A stretch of DNA of 64,000 nt from Diplosphaera chodatii. Its lineage: Eukaryota; Chlorophyta; Trebouxiophyceae; Prasiolales; Stichococcaceae. The notes beneath the pieces are model-generated. The model ran no database searches and had not been told where the DNA came from. It saw nothing but the letters and a program-made list of their open reading frames with translations. Shown piece after piece: positions 12,701 to 23,986 of this stretch. The translations under genes and the position numbers were made by a program. Each line of letters starts with the position of its first letter. Position 1 is the first letter of the stretch. The stretch spans positions 558,001-622,000 of the forward strand of contig JAALGY010000059.1 in the NCBI GenBank assembly GCA_032358165.1. The letters are read 5' to 3'.

Positions 12701-13335
12701 TGTCCCCTGGCCTTCACTTGCTCACTCGAGTGGGTCCTGCTTCCAGGTGGAAGTCGGGCGACTGGCGGATGTCGGGCACATCGACGGACCAGACTGCCCA
12801 GATCACCATCTGCATGGGCGGGCCCTGCGGCACCGCTGGTGCGACGCAAGTGCCCTCCACCCCCGTGGCTGTGGCGGCTCCCGTCGCGGGCGCGCTGCCC
12901 ACCTGGACGGTCAGTACGATTACATCTTTGATGACACCTTTGGCAGCATGTCAGCGACTTGTGGCAACCTGCGCTCAATCTGGCCATAAGGTGCCGCAGA
13001 TTCGTCCAGTTCCACAGTTTGACTGACGTTGTCAATGCTGTTGCTCTGCAGCTTCGCCTCACTGGCACGCCCGCCGGCACCGTGGACCCCAAGAAAGTCT
13101 GGTGAGTGCAGCGACATGCTGCAGTGCTTCCGCACTTGTTGGCAGGGAGACACAGCAACTGTGTACACGCAAGCAGCTCACCCGTATGAGGCCCCCATGA
13201 GCTGGTGCATAGGAGCGGAGCCATTGCGTGTGCAGGCTGCGGTCAAACAAGGGCGGTGTCCTGGGCGGCACTGCCGCGGAAGGACTGCCTACGACAGCGG
13301 GCAACCAAAAGGGACGCCGCATGCTGCAAGCCTGA
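6795..13335 (+). CDS. Secreted beta-domain / fibronectin type III protein, possible bacterial origin
   Basis: Twenty-three exons give about 724 aa: 6795-6903, 7497-7552, 7697-7703 (7-base microexon), 7859-7884, 8047-8177, 8469-8541, 8719-8753, 8912-9045, 9227-9316, 9483-9560, 9647-9822, 10062-10134, 10597-10691, 10853-10999, 11133-11184, 11301-11478, 11609-11735, 11859-11948, 12173-12253, 12397-12500, 12747-12909, 13052-13101, 13236-13335. Residues 1-26 form a signal peptide (CALFLAAAGGAVAQ, likely cut after AVAQ). Next is a beta-rich module with GRDFVHVDSYV, MTVEVVDTPGP, INHPGGYCWGDG and IRPPSAQSAVTL. At least two FN3-like units follow, with the conserved L..L.PG..Y.v.V pattern (LTGLNPGASSYSIAVRSQA; VTGLTAGANYY) and strands such as SVSFTWTAVSNAVDYVVKVY. 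The C-terminus is basic (GRRMLQA). The donor at 10135 is GC. An extracellular, wall or matrix role is inferred from the signal peptide and FN3 units. No enzyme motif is seen. Confidence 0.8.
7697..7703 (+). other. Candidate 7-base microexon of the FN3 gene
   Basis: The exon ending at 7552 is in phase 0, while the exon starting at 7859 needs one carried base. The only arrangement I found that restores the frame is a 7-base exon GGCCGTG, flanked by ctacag upstream and gtgcgt downstream. It adds Gly-Arg and the first base of Asp, producing GRDFVHVDSYV, which fits the expected conserved strand. Transcript data would settle it. Confidence 0.5.
10135..10596 (+). other. GC-AG intron in the FN3 gene
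   Basis: The exon ends ...GGCACAG and is followed by gcaagc, close to the GC-donor consensus AG|GCAAGT. The exon after ctgcag at 10597 needs exactly the one base carried over. The only nearby GT (after CCGCCG) is out of phase. Confidence 0.6.
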
Positions 13336-14181
13336 GTGCGATGCACGTTCTAGCAAGATGTCGGAGATGGGGGTTCGACCTCATCCTGGCAATGCCTCAC
13401 CGCGCTGCCAGCGAGGATGAGACGCAGCGCTGTACAGTAGATGTGTAGAGAGCTAGCGGGATAGGTACATGGCAACACTCCTCTGCAAGTTTTGGTCAAA
13501 GGATCCAGGTGATGTTTCGGGGTCGCCCCGGGTGCACAACGTTGCCACAATTAACCGGGTGGCGGATGCAGCAGTGACCCTTCAGCAGCCTGGCGAGCTG
13601 CACCACCGCATCCGACCTGAATGTGGTACTGTATAGTGCACTTCAGGGCATGTTGTGCCTTACTTCATTCTCGGCACTGCAGCCACTCACATCGACGTTG
13701 CTTTGCTGGCAGAAATCACGGGATCAGTGGAGCGACTCCTCCTCGTCAAATTAGGCATATAGATTGTTGGATAGCATATAGGCAGCGGCGCATATCAGCA
13801 TTGAGAGGACTACTTGCATAAACGTGTGAAGGAGGTGACGAGGCAGTCCAGCTTCGAAATTAGAATGGTCTTCGGTCCATTCCTTCAGTAAGAAAGCAGA
13901 TTGCGAGCACAGTGTGCCGCCAGCCTGCACCGAAACTTTCCCACACTATAATAACGCTGCAGGGTGAGATGCACACAAAACCCTGCCATGACGTTTTCTG
14001 CTGCACACACTGCAATCAGTTAGTCACACAGAGCGCAGACAGAGCGGGCGCATACTGCGCTATCACGACTCAGACAGACCGATAAAACATCGAGGTGTGC
14101 TGTACTGCTGTTGGTGGCGAGCGACATTGACGGTGTGGGCCTGGTCACCTCGACTCCCAGGGGTTCCTGCAAACAGCCACC
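13336..14181. other. Intergenic, 3' UTR of FN3 gene and promoter of MFP gene
   Basis: No coding exon supported in 846 bases. The sequence is more AT-rich around 13600-14050, as expected for UTR and promoter. No TGTAA motif seen. Confidence 0.4.
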
Positions 14182-17100
14182 ATGGCCTGCAACATGAGCA
14201 AGCGTCAAGATGGAGTGGCAGTCGTCACTTTGGCCAGTCCACCAGTCAACGCTCTCGGCTCTGCAGGTGACATGCTAGAGCTTGCGACCGATGCCAGTCC
14301 ACAAAGGTGCCGGTAACCATCGTGTGCCGCGATGACCCACAGCCATATGCGAAAGATTACAAGGAGCCTTGACTGCCATGCGCACGTTATGTCAAGGGCC
14401 ACAAGGTCACCTGCACTTGGGCAGCCCAGGTGCTGACTCAGCATGCCCCTGATGGCTGCTGCGCTGCCTGCAGTGCTACGCAGCCTGGTCGACTGCCTGC
14501 GCGCCGCGCACGCGGACACATCGGTGCGCGCCATCGTCATCACTGGCGCTGGGAAAAACTTCTCGGCGGGTGCGGACATCAAATCCTTCGCCGCCGGCGC
14601 ACCCCTGGACCCCACCGTCAATGACAAATTCAACACCCTTGTGGAGGGGGGACCAAAGCCCACCGTCGCAGGTATGTAGGAAGCCACTTGCATGTCGTTC
14701 ATGCTCAAGCAGGTCTGGGCTCCTGTGCAATCTGGCAACATGGCGCCATCATGCAGCTGGCCGGCATGCGATGCTCGCAGCTGCACCCGCTGAGCAGGAC
14801 CTCACTTGCAGTCTGCATGCTGTGCAGCGGTGACCGGCGTGGCGCTGGGCGGCGGGTGCGAGCTGGCGATGGCCTGCAATGCACGCGTGGCGGCGTCAAA
14901 CGCCAAGATGGGCCTGCCGGAGCTGCAGCTAGGTGAGCTTGTGCGTCTCGCGCTGCCTCTCACCTGCTACAACCAGCAGGCTGCCCTGCGCATCCAGGCA
15001 TGTTGTGCTTGGAAAGAGCTGCAGCACATGCAGCATCCCCCAGGCGCACACGCCTCATCGCGCATGCAAGCCCTGCAGCAAGCACAGCATCTTGCATGAC
15101 GCCCATGCGCAGGCATCATCCCGGGCTTCGGCGGCACGCAGCGGCTGCCGCGCCTGGTCGGCGTGGAGGCCGCGGCGCGCATGATGCTGACCAGCAAGCC
15201 CATCTCGGGCAAGGAGGCGCTGAAGGCGGGCCTCGTGGACGCTGTGGAGGATGCCGACAGGTGCTGTTCTCCTCACATCCTGCTGCAGACGGTCGGTGGC
15301 GGTGCATATGCGTACCGGCAGCAGAGTCTTCGGCTTTCAGGCATGCGATTCATGGCACCTGCCTTTGTTCGTGTCTTCAATGTGACCATGTCTTCAATTT
15401 GATCATGTACGACTCATGGCGGCAGTGAGGTAACAGCCAGCATGCTCACAATGTTACCGGCTGCATCTGCAGGGTCCTGGAGGCTGCGCAGCGGATGGCG
15501 CTGGCGCTCGCAGCCGGCACGCAGCCGCGCATGCAGGTCAGCAGAGCATGTTGACGACGTCGCACGACCGCTCATGCACAGCAGCCTGCCTGTTAGCAGT
15601 CCTGACTGCGTGGACGGCGTCGGCTGTTTTTGTCACACGATTCTCACTTAAGAAGATCGTTCGACCATGCAGAGCCTGACACGCTCGGACCGCATCGAGG
15701 ACTTTGGCATCGCGATGGCGGTGGTGGACATGGCGCGGCAGCAGGCAGCCAAGCAGGCGCGCGGCCTCGCGCACCCCCAGCTGTGCCTCGACGCCATCCA
15801 GGCCGGCATCGAGCACGGCGGCCACGCCGGCCTGCAGAAGGTGCTGAAGCTGCATGCAACTCGAAGCCGTGATAGCTTATGGCGGCGGCCAGCCTGCAGG
15901 CGGCGGCGCGCCGCCATTCACCTGCTGTCGCGCCACTGCGGATGGGCCTGCAGACTGTGCTCGCCGTGCCGCTAGACTGCATGCATTGCCGTGGCCGGCA
16001 TGAGAGACCGTTCCTTGCACCCTGCCCCGCAGGAGGCGGAGTGCTTTGTGAGGGCGGCGTCGCTGCCGGTGCACAAGGCGCTGGTGTGGACCTTCCTCGC
16101 ACAGCGCGCCACCCAACGGGTGCGCCCCACCCCGCCTGCTTCCAATGTCCCAACACCCCGTGATCAGCTCCTGCGACCCCCTGCTAGAGGTCGGGACCAG
16201 GGACCAAGCTAGTGGCATCGCCAAGGTCCCAGCAACCTGAGGGGGACCAAATCGGGTCAGGCACCACCTGCTGTAGCGTCCTCGCTGGTTGCGGCGGCCA
16301 CCCGAGGTGCGACACGCGCCCGCAGGTGAAGGGCATCAGCGACGGCGACCTGAAGGCGCGGCCCGTGAAGACGGTGGCGGTGCTGGGCGGCGGGCTCATG
16401 GGCAGCGGCATTGCCACCGCCACGCTGGTCGCCGGCATGGACGTGGTGCTGAAGGAGGTCAACCAGAAGTTCCTCGACGTGAGTCCGCCCAACCAAGCTG
16501 CCCCACTTTGCTGACACACATGTGTCACGATGCAGCAGCATGCTGCATGGATGCGCTGAATGCTTTGCTCCCACCGACCGCCTGTCTGATACGGCACACC
16601 CACCGCCGCTTCCCGTGTTGAATCAATCCCAGATCACCATTTCTGCCGCAGGCGGGCATCGGCCGCATCCAGGGCAACCTGCAGACGATGGCAAAGAAGG
16701 GCCGCATCCCGGAGGCCGCCGCTAAGGCCGCCGCCAGCCGTCTGCGGGGCACGCTGACGTATGACAACTTTGACAGCGTGGACCTCGTGATCGAGGCCGC
16801 CATCGAGGTGAGGGGTCAGTTGCGGTCATCATACTGTGGACGGTCAGGCTGCACTGTTGTCGATGAGAAACATATCTGCAGCCTGCATCTGCTCAGACAG
16901 GCGAGCCGTAGGACCGCCTGGCGACATGTGTAGGACCACCTGGTGCTGCTTCTGCAGCAAAAAAGCAAAGTGATCAGCACAGGCGGTGCAAGTGGCATAC
17001 ACCATCGGTGTGGCCACATCCTCTCCTCCCCTCGCTCGTGACGGAGCTGTCCCGTCCTGCCGCAGAACCTGAAGATCAAGCAGCAGATCTTTGCGGATTT

Positions 17101-19352
17101 GGAGAAGGCGTGCCGCCGTGACGCCATCCTGTCCACCAACACCTCCACCATCAACATCGAGCTCGTGGGCGCCAAGACGCAGGTCAGGGTCCAGGGTGTA
17201 CTGCGCTGTGCTCTGCTGCCACAGTCCCTCCACAGACACTGTTCCCGCCGTCACAGCATATGCAGCTGCCCCTCGACACACAAGGGGCAGCTGCATATGC
17301 TCACTCAAGCTCTTCGTCAGTCAGCTGATGCCACCAGGGAGGTGCGTGGGCATGTTCGTGAGCAACTCACACATGACGTGCCTGTCACAGGCGGCGGACC
17401 GCATCATTGGCGCCCACTTCTTCAGCCCCGCGCACCTCATGCCGCTGCTGGAGATCGTGCGCTCCGACAAGACCTCACCGCAGGTATATCACCTGTTGTG
17501 CCTGCACTTCGGTGGTTGACGCCGTCAACTCCGTGAGTGGCCATCAGCGGGCATGTGTCCTTGGAGCTGCAGTCACCGACCAGTGACCCGCTCTGCCACC
17601 CTTGCCATGCAGTCGTGACCGCAGTCGTGCACGAGTGCAGGTGGTGCTGGACGTCATGAAGTACGGGCAGCGCATCAAGAAGACGTGCGTGGTGGTGGGC
17701 AACTGCACCGGCTTCTGCGTCAACCGCGTGTTTGCGCCCTACACGCAAGCCGCCTGCATCCTGCTGGACGCCGGCATGGACCCCTACCTCATCGACAAGG
17801 TCATCGCCGGCTTCGGCATGCCCATGGGCCCCTTCAGGTGCCACCGGCCTGTGCTGCCTTGCTTGCACAACATGCTTAAAATTAATGACATGCGAGGGCA
17901 GTCTCCTGTCACTCGGCTGGCGTGCAGCTGCATGCGCCATTGGCCGCTTGCAGCTCCGCTGCCATGGTTGTTAAGCTGGTGCAACACCTGCCGTCCTCCC
18001 TGTATCTTGACACTCACATCCTGCTTTCCGCAGGCTGAGCGATCTGGTGGGTGCGGACATTGGGTTCCATGTGGGCAAGAACTTCATGGACGAGAAGCCG
18101 CAGCAGTTTTACCCGGCAGCCATCTTCAAGCTCATGGTGGACCACAACATCCTGGGGGAGAAGACGCCCGCCGGCGGCTTCTACACCTTCGAGAAGAACA
18201 AGTGAGCACTCTCTCTTGGCCGCATGTCGTTTGCAACCTGTGCTCGCAATGGGCTGCACACGTGCTGCTGCCAGGGGACTGTTTACGGTCTCGCTCTTCA
18301 TGTTTGAGCGTACATTCGGTCACTCTTCCCCAGAGTGCCGTCCAGCCCTGTACAGACCCGCTGACGGTGCAATGCTACATGTTCCTTTCAGTTGTCCAAC
18401 CTGCTGTGATATGATCTGCAGACGTGCCGGCACGCCCAACCCCAAGATCAAGCCACTCATCGAGGAGTCCCGCAAGCAGGCCAAGGTGCCGCCCGCTGAC
18501 AAGCTGGGGCTGAGCCCCAAGGTGAGTGTTGATGTGACGTGTACTGACAAGTACGACGATGCTCACGCTGCAGTTGCAGCACCACTGTCATGCGCATGGC
18601 CTCACAAACCCTGTGAGGACACGATGCGTCACACGGCCTCCGTGCTGGTCGTGCAGGAGGTCGCGGACTTCATCATGTTCCCAGTCATCAACGAGGCGTG
18701 CCGCGTTGTTGAGGAGGTGCACTCGCTTCTGCGGTCCCTGCTCCTTGCTTCGCCACACATGCATGTCTCACAGCTCTCGTAACAGGGAGCACTTGGTGTG
18801 GCAGCACATCCATTTTTATGAACAAGAAGCTCACACAAGAAGCCTTGACTGCTGGTCCCCTTCGATCACCGGCTTGACCCCCCGCCATGCCCTGCTGCAC
18901 CGCAGGGCTTTGTGGACAAGCCCAGCGACTGCGACATCTCCGCGGTGCTGGGCATGGGCTTCCCCGCCTGGCGGGGCGGGCCCCTCAAGCACGGCGATGC
19001 CGTGGGCGCCAAGACCGTGTTCGCCAAGCTGCAGGTGCCCCTTTTGCGTCCGTTCAACCCTTGCCACACGGTTCTGCAGAAGTCGCGTGTGCGCTTGTTT
19101 CGTCACGGGCATGCGTGACCTCCTTGACGCTGTCGCAGCCTCCCCAAGACGGTGGACCATGCATTGCAGCTGCAGCTGCCTGCGTTCTTGTGCAGCTGCG
19201 ACACACATCCTGACACCCTGCACCTGCAGAAGTGGGAGGCGGCGTTCGCCAGCAGCGGCCACGGGGGCTTCTTCACGCCGTGCAAGTACCTCAGGGACCG
19301 TGCGGAGGCGGGCATTGAGCTGTGCGCCACAGGGGAGCGGTCCAAGCTGTGA
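14182..19352 (+). CDS. MFP: Peroxisomal multifunctional protein: enoyl-CoA hydratase / 3-hydroxyacyl-CoA dehydrogenase
   Basis: Seventeen exons in consistent phase give 716 aa, the usual length for plant MFP2/AIM1: 14182-14266, 14474-14671, 14828-14932, 15113-15260, 15473-15536, 15673-15840, 16033-16119, 16326-16478, 16652-16807, 17066-17182, 17391-17483, 17641-17837, 18034-18201, 18422-18521, 18657-18716, 18906-19034, 19230-19352. The N-terminal crotonase domain has [15 protein letters not shown] (oxyanion hole) and the two acid residues in [11 protein letters not shown] and [19 protein letters not shown]. Next comes the Rossmann dehydrogenase domain with [14 protein letters not shown] and the catalytic His in [17 protein letters not shown], then tandem C-terminal helical domains ([28 protein letters not shown]). 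The protein ends SKL, a type 1 peroxisomal targeting signal. It hydrates 2-enoyl-CoA and oxidises the 3-hydroxyacyl-CoA with NAD+ in fatty-acid beta-oxidation. Confidence 0.95.
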
Positions 19353-19960
19353 GGGGGCGCCCGCAGCATGTTGCAGAGCGTATTGCGGGGTTCGGCCGCA
19401 AGCGGCAGGCTATGCTGAGCACAATCGGAAAGGGAGTGCCCCTCCGCACTGCGTCTGGCTAGCAAGCAGGGGTGCTCAGGGGCTGCTTGATGGCAGTGGG
19501 GCGACCCAGCCGTGCAGCCTGTGCGGGTGTCACGAAGGGGCGCACGCTGGAGTGCAGGCCAACAGCATGCCACAGTAGGCTGTGCAGGAACTTGGTTGGG
19601 TGTCGGTTCAGGAGGCGGCTAGGACGCTGGGCTATTGTTTAGGTGAATCAGCATTGTTTTGCGCTCGGTCGTCCTGGGTGAGGATTTCTTGCACAAGGGT
19701 TCAGGTAGGTTCAATCCGAGAGGTATGCACTACAGGCAATGCGCATTGCAATGCTTTTCCCCCAGAGGGCAAGTGAAATCACGGTACAATCAACCATGCC
19801 ACCGAGGAAATTATCGGAACCAACGAACATGAGAAGCACAGAGTCGTGAGCAGGGTAGCAGCGTCACGACCAGAACGGGCCTGCCTCCACATGAGCGGTG
19901 GCGGCAGCAGAGCTCGCGGTACCCCGGGCAATGTACGTAGTTATCTTCCTTCTGTTCAAG
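19353..19960. other. Convergent intergenic region
   Basis: Holds the 3' ends of the MFP gene (+) and the GT49 gene (-). No exon, repeat or TGTAA motif recognised. Confidence 0.4.
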
Positions 19961-22900
19961 CTACGCTGCGGCCATCGAATCCATCGCCTCCGATTTGATG
20001 GGCTCCGGAATGTCCTGCAGAGAACCTGACAGATGCGATCAGAAGCTGTGCGCCGCTCAAGGCTGCTGCTGCTGCCATGCCGACACCCTCTGAACAACAA
20101 AACTCATAGAAGCACACTGACAAGGAGCACAGGCGCATCGTCGCTCCTACCTTCCACCAAGACAGCTGATGTCGGCAGCGCTTGAACGCTGTGCTGACCG
20201 GAGGTCTGAAGGCGCTGCCTTGCCGCACCTGGCAGCCACAGCAGAGCATTGATGTTGCCCATTGCTTCAGGGTGGCTCTTACAGCAGCTGCAGAAACTCC
20301 TGATGTTGAAGCATTCCAGTCGAGCAGCCGCCCCAGAGTGATGCATTACCGCACCTGTTTCCAGTACCACTTTTCTATGCGCTTGTGCATGTCGTAGTTG
20401 TCGAGATCCGTCTTGCCGGCCTGCCGGTGCTTCAGATGCTCCTTGAACCTGCAGAATGCAACAGTATCATGCTGGAGCCCGCAAAAGGTTGGCAGCGCTG
20501 CACGCCAGCTTGACACGTCTGGCAGGTATGTCACGCTGGTTTCAACCAGGTGCTGAGCACGATGTGGTTGGGGGGTTTGGTATGCAGGGGGCGTACGTCA
20601 GTCTGGCGGCGCTGTCGCCATGGGGGCGATGCACCATGTACGCCCGCGGGTGCACAGCAAAGCTGCAGAAACCAGAGCACCGCGTTCAGCCAACAGCAAG
20701 ATTTCCCGCATCAGCACTGCACTGACGTGCTTGGCTTGGCGCTGTAAGTAGAGCGTGTTCGGCGGCGCATGCTGCGCTTTTGATCACCTGGTGCTGTGCA
20801 CGTCGAGCTGCGCCTGCACTTGCTGCACCTTGTTCTTGCCATAGCCCCTGTACTTCTCATCGAATGCGCCCATGTGCTTCCGTGCAATGATCACCCACGG
20901 CTCGTAGAACCTGGTGAGGCACCACAGCCACGCCGTGCTCAGCGTTCAGACGCTGTGCACGGCACCATGAGGCACGTGCCACATGACGGCGTGCCTCTCA
21001 GCAGCTGCAGCTGCAGTACGCTACACAGCACATGCGCACAGGACATGAAAAGCAGAGGCATCGGACCTGGAGATGGCGCTGCCGTTGATGGGGTACATCT
21101 CTGTGGCTGTCAGCCAGCGCGGGTAGTCCGTGGCATTGTGGGCGCCCTTGAAGCGTGCCTGTTGGGCAGCAAATCTCAGAGTGGTCAGATGCCATCGCAG
21201 ACCACACAAGTGCACAGCGCCAGGGGGTACATGAATGTGAACTGGGGTGGTGCGGCAGGCGCGGGCCGTCGGCAGGGTGCAACACGTCACCAACAGGCTG
21301 CATACCTGCCGGAAGTACTGCAGGTCGCCAGAGCCATCCCTCTTCCACAACCGGACGACCGTGTCCTTTCCACCTTCAATGGCGGCATGCAAGGTGCGTT
21401 GCGCAAGCCGCTTGAGACGGCCCTACCCAGCAAGGATGTGCAGGCAACAGGACGCATGCATAGCATGTCCACCTGCAGCTGCCTTGTGTGCGATGTCTGT
21501 GCTGTTGGTCTCGAACGCTGGTATGACAATAGCCACATTCTGCCGAGCGTGCTGCCGGATGCGTGCAAACCTGTGAACGACAACGATGCAGCCATGAGTT
21601 CTGGCACTAGCACAGCGTTGGAAGCTGGGCACTTACTGTGGCATAGCTGGATGCAGCCACGGTTATGGTGCAGCAAGAACAGCAGCAGGCGTGACTCACT
21701 CTTCGTCGTCTTGCAGCGCTGCGACAAAGTCACGGCCAATCAGCATGTCGGCATTGCTGACAAACAGCAGCTCGCTGGACGCCATCAGCAGCGCCTGCAT
21801 TGTAAAGGACGAGGGTTTAGCGCAGCAACAGTGGCTGGAGCATGCGGATGAGATCTGCTTCACCTCTGGTGCAGATATGATGACCAGTGCAAGATTGACG
21901 TGCCTTGCAGGCACATGAGGGCATTTGGTCTGTGCCATATATGAGTGGTGATGTGCTCCATTTCGGTTTATGTTGAGCCAGTAGCGATGATGCATTTCTA
22001 GTTCGACCCTGGGCAACCCACACACCTGGTTCCGTAGGCTGTTGATGGGGAAGAGTGGCAGCGCTTCAGCCGTGGTGCGCTCCGAGTACAGCGCCAGCGA
22101 CATCTGGCACACACCCAGCGCCTCCACCCTGCGAATGGTCAAAACGCAAGATGGATGGGAACATGCGTGAGTGCAGTGTTGCATGTATGAACTGGACATG
22201 CGTGCTCAAGGTGCAGCGTTGCGATGGGCGGACAAACAGCGCCCTCCTCACAAGCTGACAACTGTTAACATTGTGCTGATATGCACAGCGCTTGCCCTGC
22301 TGCAGACCTTGGAGATGGTATGCCTCGTGTAATATTTGGACATCTAGCAGGATCCTCGTCAGCAGGTTCGACAATGCGGAGCTGCGGCCCCACCTGTCAA
22401 ACGTTGCCTGTAGTGCTGCCGTGGCATTGGCCACAGCAGCTGCGGCGGCGCGCTTATCCAGCGTGTCGAGCAGCGGCACATACGCAGCAACCATGGCGGG
22501 GAACGGCCAGGAGCGGCACAGGGCCTCCAGCCGCTGCAGACGGTCCGCTGTCGCTGTCAGCATCAGCGTCACACTGTTGGTCGGCTGCTTCAGCCGGCTG
22601 TATCTCTGCGCTTCCAGTCTGAGCCTGCATGGGGCACCACAGCAATGGTGGCCTTGGGCGCAATGTCAACACTACGGGGTACTGCACACGTGCAATGTAA
22701 ATTGTCACATCGTGCGCATGTGCATTGCAGCAACACAAGTGCATGGTGAGTGCACAACAAGGGGCCTGCCTGGCTGGGCTGGCTGCGAGAAAGTCATCGA
22801 CACTGAAAGGCGGAGGCGGTCGGGCGTCGGCCTGCCGCATGCAAGCCGTCAGCTCCGAGGCTTGTGAGCTGCCGCTGCTGCTGCCGTGCTGATCATCTGT

Positions 22901-23377
22901 GGAAGCGCCCCCACCAGTGCTCCCCTGAATGGCGCTTCCCTCCCCCTCTGTCCCGATCTGTGACACTCCTGCATCGCCCGATCTCTGAGGCGCGACGGCG
23001 CGGATGGCTGAAGCGACCTGCTGCTGCCCGCTTGCTGCACTGACATCTGCAGCTGCAGACGCTGCCTGCATGCCCTGCTGAGGGCGCTGCACGAGAGGCT
23101 CCACGCCAGAGCTGTGCCCTGCACTCGGTGCGCCTGGCCAACGCGTCAACGCGGCTGAGGGACGCCTGTTGCCGCCTCTGTCTGGCCGCCGCAGCAGGAT
23201 GCCCAGCAGCAGCAGCAGCATTGCGCAGCAGGCGCATGTCAGCCTTGACCGCTGCCGCCGAAGCGCTGCACTTGGCTGCGCGTAGCGACTCCGGATGCGA
23301 CCTGTCAAAGGAGACCTGTCGCTGCCTGGTGACTTGACGCCTCCATTCTGGGCCTGCTGCTGTGGGCTTGTGACCAT
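19961..23377 (-). CDS. GT49-family (LARGE-type) glycosyltransferase, type II membrane protein
   Basis: Eleven exons, high to low: 22737-23377, 22394-22624, 22026-22128, 21700-21794, 21473 (or 21479)-21570, 21306-21422, 21067-21158, 20788-20910, 20597-20662, 20355-20448, 19961-20014; about 570 aa. A hydrophobic anchor (CCAMLLLLLGILL) follows about 50 polar residues, giving a type II Golgi topology with a low-complexity stem. GT49 blocks in order: NSVTLMLTATADRLQRLEAL, ALPLFPINSLRNQ, ELLFVSNADMLIG (probable metal-binding position, here NAD rather than the usual DxD), VAIVIPAFE, FYEPWVIIARKHMGAFDEKY followed by RGYGKNK, and FAVHPRAYMVHRPHG. It ends KSEAMDSMAAA. There is no GT8 domain, so it resembles B4GAT1-like GT49 proteins, which add glucuronic acid; substrate here unknown. 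The exon 1/2 junction is tentative. The junction after VIPAFETNSTDIAHK works only with a GC donor (short 56-base intron). Confidence 0.82.
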
Positions 23378-23986
23378 GGCGTGAGGCGCTCCGGCACACA
23401 CATACAGTCAGGCGAGTGCTGGGATGCCGGCCATGCCAACTGTTCACCCTGACGCGGATGAGAGCGGTGAACGGGTTGCCCTCAGGTCCAAGTGGATCGC
23501 GATCTTTCAGCAAAGCCGATGTCTACCATCTAGGTTGCAGGCCTGAGGTGCTGAATCAACGTATCAGACAGTGTACCGCAGCTGTCGTGTGGGTCTCAGA
23601 CCGCCGCAAAGAACCACAGGATCCTAAGTTGTAGCGTATTGAATTGCGACTGCTGCAGTAAAGGCCAACAACTGCTGGACAGTCTGTTGCGCACCGATGC
23701 AAAATGCAAAGATGACGTAACCCACATGGTTCAATCGTGCTTTCGTGCACATCAAACATCAGGCTGCAGCTGGCCGACGCCCAGTGCAAATATTCTGTCC
23801 CACGCCAGTGATGGAGAATCATCATGTGGAGCGTGCTGCCTTTCGCCGTGCACCAGCGGGCCTGTGGCTACGCATAACAGTAAGCAGAGCACGCACAGCA
23901 TGGACGATCTGGCAGGTTTGCGCGTCTTCAGGCCAAGGGCGGCGGCGCCCAACCCGGTGCGGTGTTCGATCAATACATGATATGGA
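23378..23986. other. Divergent intergenic region (shared promoter)
   Basis: Lies between the start of the GT49 gene (-) and the polymerase gene (+). No supported exon. The true first exon of the polymerase may lie here. Confidence 0.35.

Noticed and set aside
17250..17300. Inverted repeat (gcatatgcagctgcccct ... aggggcagctgcatatgc) inside an MFP intron
   Set aside because: It lies wholly in an intron between good exons at 17066-17182 and 17391-17483. It is a possible hairpin but has no sign of a small RNA gene or mobile element.
23100..23230. GCAGCAG-type triplet run that could suggest a microsatellite or unstable repeat
   Set aside because: The run is short and imperfect and encodes Leu residues of the GT49 membrane anchor on the minus strand.
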